DNA from: DAOTXS01 sp034433515
Lineage (GTDB): Bacteria; Chloroflexota; Anaerolineae; UBA4142
Length of the DNA stretch: 64,000 nucleotides
NCBI GenBank assembly: GCA_034433515.1
Contig: DAOUAL010000065.1
Span: 1-64,000, forward strand
Direction of reading: 5' to 3'
Of this stretch, positions 58,004 to 64,000 are shown in pieces; position 1 is the stretch's first letter, and every line of letters starts with the position of its first letter. Under the pieces are notes generated by a model, which searched no databases, was not told the origin of the DNA, and worked only from the letters and a program-made list of their open reading frames with translations. Position numbers and translations under genes: made by a program.

Positions 58004-59713
58004 CTAAAGCGCAGCAAACACCGCATCCAATTCTGCATCGGGCACGTCAAAGACCGCATTGTGCGGCGGCAGTGGTTCTTCGCGCATATATTCGGGAATG
58101 CGATAATCTGCCGATGTGAAACCCGCGCGGCGATTGAATTCCAATTCTGTTCGCAACACATCGCGATGTGCGCGATCCGCATCCTCTTTTGTCCAACCCC
58201 AACCGTAAATGCCGTTGATCATATCAACCAACAATTGCGGATCGGCGAGGATGGGCGGGCGCGCGAACAGACACAAGCCGGTGCTATCGAGCATGGCGGC
58301 GGTGATTTGCAACTTGAGCGATAATTCTTTTTGTCCTTGCACCGCGAGTGGATTGACTTCTTTGCGAGCCCCGAACGCGTTCCCGGCGGTGTGATCCGCC
58401 CCTTGCGGCGAGGTGGCGTACGTTACGCCGTTGCCTTTGAGACTACGCGGATCGTACCCTGGTATCGCTTGACCTAGCACCGCGGGCACGCGCCGGATTC
58501 CCAGAATGCGCCCGGTAACAACGGCACCATTACCGAGCATACGACCCACGATGGTACCTTCGCCAACTTGTTTCAACAACGCAAAGATGCTTGCTGGATC
58601 CCCAAACTTGGCAAGCCCAGCTTCGATCGCCACGCCGATGGCCGCACCCGTTTCAATTGTGTCCAAACCGAAATCGTTGCACAGGTAATTCAGTCTGGCA
58701 ATGTCATCCAGATTATCCAAGCCAAGGTTTGAGCCGAGCAACGCAATCGTTTCGTACTGCAACGTGCCAACAATCGGCTGTCCTTGTTCATCCACGTATT
58801 GATTGCGGCACGCAATCACGCAACCCGGCATACAATGTGTTCCGATTTTGCCTTCGCGCGCCAGAATCAATTCGCGCAGTTTCTCGCCGCGCAAATTGGC
58901 GGATGCTTCGAAATTTCCGCTCGAAAAATTGCGCGTGGGCAGTGAGCCGATTTCGTTGACCGCCGCGACGATGGAAGCAGTGCCATACAAATGTTGTGAA
59001 CCTTTTTGACCGGTCTTGGGATCGTTAATCAACTCAGTCGCAAAGCGTTTTGAGGCGGTGCGAAAAAGTTCTGCATTGGCGAGTGGCACAGAGCCGCGTG
59101 CGCGGTCAATGACGATAGCTTTCAAACCTTTACTGCCCATCACAGCACCCAGTCCGCCGCGCGCGGCGTGATTACTGCGTTGATCACGTTCGCCGGTGGA
59201 CGCGATGCTTGCGCCGGTCATCAGATACTCGCCGGCTTGCCCAATCGAAATGACGGTGCTGTCCGCGCCAAATCGTTCTTGCAATTTATCCGCGGTTGCG
59301 TACGTGCCGAGTCCGTGCAGATCGTCGGCGGGCAAAATTTCTGCCGTGTCGCTACCGATATGCAACAAGTACCACGCGCCGCGCTTGGCTTGCCCTTCGA
59401 CAACAATCGCTTTGATTCCGAGTTTTGCCAGCGTATCACCACCGGTGCCGCCGGCATTCGCTTCCTTGATCCCGCCGGTCAGTGGGCTTTTGGCGCCGAC
59501 AGACAAGCGTCCCGCCGTCGTTACATTGACTCCTGCGAGCAAGCCGGGCGCAAAAATCAGTTTGTTATGCGGACCCAACGCATCGCACGTGGGCGGAACT
59601 TCTTCCAGGATTATTTTCGATGTGAGCGCACGACCGCCGAGTCGTTCGTACTTTGCTAGCACCGGCTCAAATTGAGTTTTGAGTTGCGTCATATGAACGC
59701 GAACAAGTTTCAT
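58004..59713 (-). CDS. Aldehyde:ferredoxin oxidoreductase (tungsten type)
   Basis: 569 residues. NVTTAGRLSVGAKSPLTGG and EANAGGTGGDTLAKLGIKAI bind tungstopterin; CMPGCVIACRN holds three cysteines of the [4Fe-4S] cluster and DSTGLCLFA the fourth. ATG 59713 (GGAGG 4 bases upstream); TTG 59716 is the alternative. Oxidises aldehydes to acids with ferredoxin reduction, in the cytoplasm. It lies with a MoaD-like gene for the cofactor and shares an apparent unit with a ferredoxin and a CoA-transferase. Confidence 0.93.
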   Translation of the reverse strand: MKLVRVHMTQLKTQFEPVLAKYERLGGRALTSKIILEEVPPTCDALGPHNKLIFAPGLLAGVNVTTAGRLSVGAKSPLTGGIKEANAGGTGGDTLAKLGIKAIVVEGQAKRGAWYLLHIGSDTAEILPADDLHGLGTYATADKLQERFGADSTVISIGQAGEYLMTGASIASTGERDQRSNHAARGGLGAVMGSKGLKAIVIDRARGSVPLANAELFRTASKRFATELINDPKTGQKGSQHLYGTASIVAAVNEIGSLPTRNFSSGNFEASANLRGEKLRELILAREGKIGTHCMPGCVIACRNQYVDEQGQPIVGTLQYETIALLGSNLGLDNLDDIARLNYLCNDFGLDTIETGAAIGVAIEAGLAKFGDPASIFALLKQVGEGTIVGRMLGNGAVVTGRILGIRRVPAVLGQAIPGYDPRSLKGNGVTYATSPQGADHTAGNAFGARKEVNPLAVQGQKELSLKLQITAAMLDSTGLCLFARPPILADPQLLVDMINGIYGWGWTKEDADRAHRDVLRTELEFNRRAGFTSADYRIPEYMREEPLPPHNAVFDVPDAELDAVFAAL

Positions 59714-59735
59714 CAATCCTCCGATATAGAACGAC

Positions 59736-59775
59736 GCGGAACATCCGCCGCGATGAGTCTATCGCGCGGTTCCGC
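59736..59775. other. Two-tier intercistronic hairpin
   Basis: Outer arms GCGGAAC (59736-59742) and GTTCCGC (59769-59775), inner arms CGCGAT (59749-59754) and ATCGCG (59761-59766). Located in the 169-base gap between the creatininase-family and aldehyde oxidoreductase genes; nothing else is seen there. Confidence 0.6.
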
Positions 59776-59882
59776 GCCCTTGTTTCAGATTCTGTGAGTT
59801 GACATCCTTGTCATTAAACCACTTTCCGCAATCTTGATTTGTGATTGAACAAGTTGTGAATCAACACTCGCAACGATTGGGT

Positions 59883-60848
59883 TTACGGCGGATACGCCAC
59901 GGTGTAGATATGTTTGCCGCCGTTGAGCGGACCTTTGAGGAGTTCGTCAATTTCTTTGGGATCGCGTTGCGTAACTTTTTCGGTGGGCGGCAGACAGCCC
60001 GGCGGGAATCGGGTCATGATGTCATTAATCAGCCGGCACATGTAATCCATCAGCGCATTCAGTCCCGGCTTAGCTTTTTCGGCATTCGCCAACGTCGGTC
60101 GTCCGATGACGCCTTCGGGATACACTTGCACTTCGGTTCCGCCCAAGCCAACGTGTTCATGTCCTTTGATTGGAAGGTGATACACTTCGCCACCTTTATC
60201 AACGTGACCTGGCGGCAAGAATCCTTCCGGCTTGGTGTCCACCGCAAGATTCATTTGCATGAATTCAGGGAACAGCGCCAGCGAGTACGAGGCTTCGACT
60301 TCGCAGGCGTGTTGGAACGGTGTCTCGAAGGGTCCGCCGTGCGCCTTGTCCTTGAGGTAATCGTGAATCACGGTGGGCCAATGGAGCGAAATCAAAATGC
60401 ACGGCACTTGATATTTCTTTGCCCATTGATGAAGCGCGAGCGGAATCACTTCTTCTTGCCCGTGACCGTTGAGGAAAATTTGTTTGCGAAAACCCATGTT
60501 CCATAACCCGGCGATGATCGCACGCAATTGTCCCAGAAAAATGTCTTCTGGCACAACGATTGTGCCGGGCATCCCCAGATGGTTGTACGGGTGCGAACCG
60601 TACCACACGGGCTCGGCAATGGTGCACCCCATTTTGAGTGCCACTTGCTCCGCCATGCGCGTGACCAAGAACGTGTCTTCGCCCAGCGGTTGCGCCGCGC
60701 CGTGACATTCCGTACTGCCGACCGGGATGATGATCAAATCGTTTTTCTTGAGTCGTTCATTGATCTCGGTCATGTTCATGGTTTGCAAATACAAACCGCT
60801 AGGCCGTTCCATATGACCGCCGGCGGGGGGAATTTGCCAATCACTCAT
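59883..60848 (-). CDS. Creatininase-family amidohydrolase
   Basis: 321 residues. LIIIPVGSTECHGAAQPLGEDTF, GSHPYNHLGMPGTI and FLNGHGQEEV carry the metal ligands (Glu/His/Asp) of the creatininase family; DKGGEVYHLPIKGHEHVGLG follows. Some members open cyclic ketones or amides, such as the IolN hydrolase of inositol breakdown. AAGGAGG lies 5 bases before ATG 60848. The substrate is unknown. Confidence 0.85.
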   Translation of the reverse strand: MSDWQIPPAGGHMERPSGLYLQTMNMTEINERLKKNDLIIIPVGSTECHGAAQPLGEDTFLVTRMAEQVALKMGCTIAEPVWYGSHPYNHLGMPGTIVVPEDIFLGQLRAIIAGLWNMGFRKQIFLNGHGQEEVIPLALHQWAKKYQVPCILISLHWPTVIHDYLKDKAHGGPFETPFQHACEVEASYSLALFPEFMQMNLAVDTKPEGFLPPGHVDKGGEVYHLPIKGHEHVGLGGTEVQVYPEGVIGRPTLANAEKAKPGLNALMDYMCRLINDIMTRFPPGCLPPTEKVTQRDPKEIDELLKGPLNGGKHIYTVAYPP

Positions 60849-60885
60849 TGTGCCCTCCTTAGCACATCCTCGAACATTGGGTTTT

Positions 60886-60928
60886 GCGCCGTGTCCATTT
60901 TGTCCGCCCTGAACGATGGACACGGTGC
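60886..60928. other. Intercistronic hairpin
   Basis: CCGTGTCCAT (60889-60898) pairs with ATGGACACGG (60916-60925), extended by a few bases with one mismatch. Fills the gap before the creatininase-family gene. Confidence 0.65.
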
Positions 60929-60942
60929 CGATGTTACTTAAA

Positions 60943-61857
60943 TCAAGCCACCGGGATGCGCATATCGCTGGCGCGCTTGCCGGATTGTTTGGCTTCGGGA
61001 TAATACGTGCTGACCATCTCGACGACGATGGCGGCTTGTTCTGCCATGCGCTTACCATCGTTCGCCGAAGTCATTTCGCCGTGACCACCGACGACCGAAT
61101 TGCCGGTCTTGCAGTGCACGGGCGCCGCCACGCGCACGATTTCTGGTGCTTCGTACACGCGAATGAACCCACCCGAGCCGGGAGGATTATCGGTGTGAAC
61201 GTCAATGGGAACTTGGACGGCGGCGCGCAACGCCGCGATCATTGGGATCTGTAGATCGCGCACCGGATTGATGCTATCTGCGCCTAGATTCTCCAACAGT
61301 TTGAACGAGGCGGGATTACAATGTCCTAGATGGGCTGAACATTTGAAGACGATTTCCTTCGGCAATGCGCCGTCTTTGCGCATCTCATTAACGACCCACA
61401 ACATTCCTTCGTCGTAGATCAAAAAGCCACGCACGCCTAAATCATAGCCGCGCTTGATGTCCTCGATGCCGCGCAACACCTGCTCCATCCCGCGCAGACG
61501 ATAACTGATGCGGACACCCTGTGGCGAGAGAACTGTGGCACCAGTGTCGTACGTGGCACGCGGACCAACCGACATCAGCAACTCGGCACCGTACTGATTG
61601 CACAGCCGGCAGTACTCTTTGATTTCCTGACGGGTGTGGCGGAACATGCCGTACGTTTCGGTTACACGGTTGATGGTGATGTCCATTTTGGTCGCGGTGT
61701 CCAACAGAGCCGCTACCGCATCGGCGGAATTCACGGTGGGACATTCGATGCGATACGCCGCGCCATCGGGAAAACGTGCCTTGGACGTGGGCATATCGAA
61801 CAAATCACCCGGCGGCAGTCCTAACTTTTGAACGTACTTGCGAGTCTCTTCAAACAT
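60943..61857 (-). CDS. U32-like TIM-barrel protein
   Basis: 304 residues. GAAYRIECPTVNSADAVAAL, KEYCRLCNQYGAELLMSVGP, GYDLGVRGFLIYDEG, VFKCSAHLGHCNPASFKLL and VPIDVHTDNPPGSGGF suggest a TIM barrel in the style of U32/YdcP-like enzymes, which hydroxylate or modify substrates. Cys and His in the middle may bind metal or a cluster. GAAGGAG lies 6 bases before the ATG. Between the cupin and creatininase-family genes; no role assigned. Confidence 0.65.
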   Translation of the reverse strand: MFEETRKYVQKLGLPPGDLFDMPTSKARFPDGAAYRIECPTVNSADAVAALLDTATKMDITINRVTETYGMFRHTRQEIKEYCRLCNQYGAELLMSVGPRATYDTGATVLSPQGVRISYRLRGMEQVLRGIEDIKRGYDLGVRGFLIYDEGMLWVVNEMRKDGALPKEIVFKCSAHLGHCNPASFKLLENLGADSINPVRDLQIPMIAALRAAVQVPIDVHTDNPPGSGGFIRVYEAPEIVRVAAPVHCKTGNSVVGGHGEMTSANDGKRMAEQAAIVVEMVSTYYPEAKQSGKRASDMRIPVA

Positions 61858-61881
61858 GGTTTACTCCTTCAAGATTTTGAT

Positions 61882-62244
61882 TCAACCCATGTGTTGTGGC
61901 AACGGCGGGCAATACACCCAGACAATTCTGAGGGGCTCATCGCCGATGTTTTCCACACGATGTTTTTTCCCGATGGGCGAATAAAAGGCCGTCTCCGGTC
62001 CGATCTCCCACTCGCCTTCGCCCTCGATGACGATTTTGGCGCGTCCGCTGATGAGGAACAATACTTCTTCCGATTCGGTATGCACATGATCGGGAATCAT
62101 GCTACCCACTTCGGTGATGTTCATTCCCATCGAAACATTCTTCACGCCGCCGAACTTGGGGGCGAGTAAAAGTTTAGATGTGCGCGGCGGTATTCGATAT
62201 TCACCTTCGACGTCCGCGGCTTTGACAAAGGGTACTTGGCTCAT
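61882..62244 (-). CDS. Cupin-domain protein
   Basis: 120 residues, one cupin. PDHVHTESEEVLFLISG gives His, His, Glu and GKKHRVENIG the last His of the metal site. Could be a dioxygenase, isomerase or sugar-acid epimerase-like protein. AAGGA lies 7 bases before ATG 62244. First structural gene after the promoter/operator at 62427-62482. Confidence 0.88.
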   Translation of the reverse strand: MSQVPFVKAADVEGEYRIPPRTSKLLLAPKFGGVKNVSMGMNITEVGSMIPDHVHTESEEVLFLISGRAKIVIEGEGEWEIGPETAFYSPIGKKHRVENIGDEPLRIVWVYCPPLPQHMG

Positions 62245-62247
62245 ACA

Positions 62248-62316
62248 TCATCCTTTCGAATCAAGGTATCCGGCGATGCCGGTCAATCGAATCAGCAAAT
62301 TCTCTGTCTGAAACAA
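62248..62316 (-). CDS. Possible 22-residue leader peptide
   Basis: From TTG 62316, with GGGGAGG 8 bases upstream, a frame runs MFQTENLLIRLTGIAGYLDSKG and stops 4 bases before the cupin ATG. The good box and the stop position suggest translation coupling, but the start codon and size make this a weak call. Confidence 0.25.
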   Translation of the reverse strand: MFQTENLLIRLTGIAGYLDSKG

Positions 62317-62426
62317 AAAAGCACCTCCCCAAACATTATACGAATTGGTTAGTGCCCTAGTCCTGATCGGTGCAGCTGGTACGATTGGCTTGGGACATCG
62401 TCTCGCGCTCCGTTGAAATAAGTTTC

Positions 62427-62453
62427 ATCAGATAAAACTGTATTTTATCTGAT
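62427..62453. promoter_or_regulatory. Palindromic operator at the start of the cupin-AOR unit
   Basis: Perfect 11-bp arms ATCAGATAAAA (62427-62437) and TTTTATCTGAT (62443-62453), 5-base spacer, directly after the -10 box and over the transcription start. Repressor not identified in the window. Confidence 0.85.
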
Positions 62454-62482
62454 AGTATAGCATAATTGTTTGAGTTTGTCAA
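62454..62482 (-). promoter_or_regulatory. Consensus promoter of the cupin-AOR unit
   Basis: On the minus strand TTGACA (62482-62477), 17-base spacer, TATACT (62459-62454). Transcript leader of about 200 bases. This is the best promoter in the window. A TATAAT at 62340-62335 could be a second, weaker start. Confidence 0.88.
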
Positions 62483-62504
62483 GCATTTTGCGGCTCAAGT
62501 CTTG

Positions 62505-62602
62505 ATGTCATTGCGCAAAGCCGCGTTTTGCCGACGAAGCACTCTCATCCTACTTTGAAAGATTGCTTTGCTCCCCACGTGGCCAGTCGCTCGCAATGAC
62601 AA
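62505..62602. repeat. Dispersed-type repeat bounded by GTCATTGCG/CGCAATGAC
   Basis: Inverted ends GTCATTGCG (62507-62515) and CGCAATGAC (62592-62600) enclose a GC-rich stretch (GCCGCGTTTTGCCGACGAAG...). It has the form of a nonautonomous dispersed repeat. The region 62603-63143 holds no recognised gene; it has one inverted repeat, GGACAA/TTGTCC (62714-62729). Confidence 0.55.
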
Positions 62603-63143
62603 GATGGTGCGTCTTAGGCAAGGGTGATGGTGTGAGACGCTTTACTAGATGTGGATAGCAAGGCAATGACGTCGTCGCGCCGACACGTATGGAGCGAGTC
62701 CTTGTCCCTTTTAGGACAAAAGGTTGTCCCTTTCTTCCCTTGCTTTCAATAGTCTTTTCGGACAATAATAAAGTGCTAGTTTTGTCCATTTGTTTTGCTC
62801 CGGTTCGCCACAATGCCGTGGAGGAATGTTCTCTTGGAGTTCTTTAGCCACGATCCAATTTGGACTCATTACCACACTAGCACTCGAGCGCGTTGGTAGT
62901 CTCTGGCTCGCCGTAACACCTACGCACGCGGGCGTGTTTCGGTGCGTCTCTTTCAATTCATCTAAAAAAGGCAGACGGCTAGTGCCAAAACAATTTAATC
63001 TTGTGGGGTTGGGGAGTACTTGGCAAAGACGCGGTGCGCATCTTCCTTGGCGAACTTCCAACGAAACGTTTGATGTGAAATGACCTCTGGACATCTCTGC
63101 CCAAGCGGCGTAAACGATTACCATCTTAGGCGGGAGGGGTCTC

Positions 63144-64000
63144 GTGTACATTTCGATCGCAGACTTGATGCTGGTTACCTTTGTGCTGGTCGATAACTGG
63201 TATCAACGCAAAGGCGCACGTTGGCTCGGCCGCACCATCGGGTCAAAGCCGGAATTCAGTGACAGCGAGATGCTGACCTTGATGTTGGCGATTGACTTTT
63301 TCGGGTTACCAGCGAACGGCGTTTTGTGGAATTCGTCCGCGCCAACTATTTGGCCTTGTTTCCCAAGTTACTCGATCAGAGCCAGTACAATCGGTGCGCG
63401 CGTAGTTTGCGATACTTGCTGGACGCGCTCCGGAAAGAGTGGGCTGCCGAGTTGGGCCTCCAGTTTGAACGACCCTTTCTGCTTGATACGACGCCCGTCA
63501 TCGCTGTCGGCTCTCGGCGGGACAAGCGCCACAGTAACTTTCGTGGTTCAGCCAACGGCGGCTATTGTGCGGCGCGGCGGCTGAAATACTTTGGCTACAA
63601 GTTGGTCATGCTGACGACGCTGGCTGGCACGCCGTATGCGTTTGAACTCGTGCCCGCCAATACTGACGAGCGCGACGCCGCAGACGAGATTCTGGAGACC
63701 CTTCCGCCCGACAGCAATGCTTGGTCGGACAAGGGTTTCATCGGCGAAGAATGGCAAGCCGCCTGGTCTCGGCAAGGGGGCCGCGTCTGGACGACCAAAC
63801 GCGAGAATCAAAAGGTTCAGAATCCCCTCGAGTTTGACCGTCTGCTGAACCGCGTCCGCGAGCGCATCGAAGGCGCGTTTGATATTTTGAAAGAAGGCGG
63901 TCGCTTGGTGGAACATACCTTGGCCCACACGGTCGGGGGACTCTACGCGAATTATCGCCAAGATTGCCAGTGTGATCTTCCGCCTATTCTTCCGCCGATT
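63144..64000 (+). mobile_element. IS982-like insertion sequence, transposase frameshifted and cut by window edge
   Basis: Starts at GTG 63144 with GGGAGGGG 5 bases upstream: MYISIADLMLVTFVLVDNWY, then FSDSEMLTLMLAIDFFGLP. One base is lost near 63311; in the shifted frame SERRFVEFVRANYLALFP continues, then LLDTTPVIAVGSRRDKR, ANTDERDAADEI, SDKGFIGEEW and RERIEGAFDILKEGG, which carry the DDE-type acidic residues of IS982 transposases. Runs to base 64000. The terminal inverted repeats were not found. Inactive unless the frameshift is a sequence error or programmed. Confidence 0.75.

Noticed and set aside
62711..63151. 146-codon minus-strand frame next to the insertion sequence
   Set aside because: No ribosome binding site, no recognisable motif and composition like noncoding DNA; overlaps a plus-strand frame of the same poor quality.

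Overview
The window looks like a chromosomal segment of an anaerobic bacterium, most likely a Chloroflexota (Anaerolineae-like) genome. Three lipoproteins carry the long Thr/Pro/Ser-rich linker after the lipobox that is typical of that phylum, spacers are filled with short-period hairpin repeats, and redox enzymes of anaerobic type dominate (MvhADG hydrogenase, heterodisulfide reductase, tungsten aldehyde oxidoreductase, RdhA-like protein). The phylum call is inference. No rRNA, tRNA or CRISPR array was seen.

Left part, 1-16.3 kb. A TIR/NB-ARC protein runs off the left edge on the minus strand. A GntR regulator with its own promoter and palindromic operator then heads a plus-strand sugar operon: lipoprotein binding protein, two permeases, GH31 glycosidase, FSA-type transaldolase, FucI-like isomerase, a frameshifted HicB remnant, a membrane-anchored second GH31, a two-subunit UxaA/SuyAB-type lyase and a LarA-type nickel racemase. 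The gene content resembles a route through a phospho- or sulfo-sugar to a hydroxyacid.

Middle part, 16.3-38.5 kb, all minus strand. Two electron-transfer operons follow one another. The upstream one is hdrCBA, mvhDGA, two small cyclic-nucleotide-domain proteins around a hydrogenase maturation protease, an FdhE-like zinc protein, and a histidine kinase/response regulator pair. The downstream one is a small lipoprotein, an HdrD-like protein, EtfB, EtfA, a membrane EMO-like Fe-S oxidoreductase and a second HdrA, closed by an intrinsic terminator. A related kinase/regulator pair lies upstream. Both kinases carry a CxxCH heme-c motif in the extracytoplasmic sensor. A near-identical 15-bp palindromic motif lies upstream of both operons.

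Right part, 38.5-62.5 kb, mostly minus strand. A fused GlcD-GlcE oxidase, a tannase and a divergent IclR regulator come first. Then comes one very long apparent transcription unit read leftward from a consensus promoter/operator at 62.43-62.48 kb: cupin, U32-like protein, creatininase-family hydrolase, tungsten aldehyde:ferredoxin oxidoreductase with a MoaD-like protein, nitroreductase-fold protein, an unknown protein, two CoA-transferase subunits, ferredoxin, a complete Liv-type ABC importer, an RdhA-like gene broken by an in-frame TAG, GalB-like hydratase, RraA-type aldolase, extradiol dioxygenase fold, CHMI-type tautomerase, alcohol dehydrogenase and YezD-like protein. The sense is uptake of an aromatic or carboxylic compound, aldehyde oxidation, CoA activation and hydratase/aldolase steps. 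The right edge carries a frameshifted IS982-like transposase.
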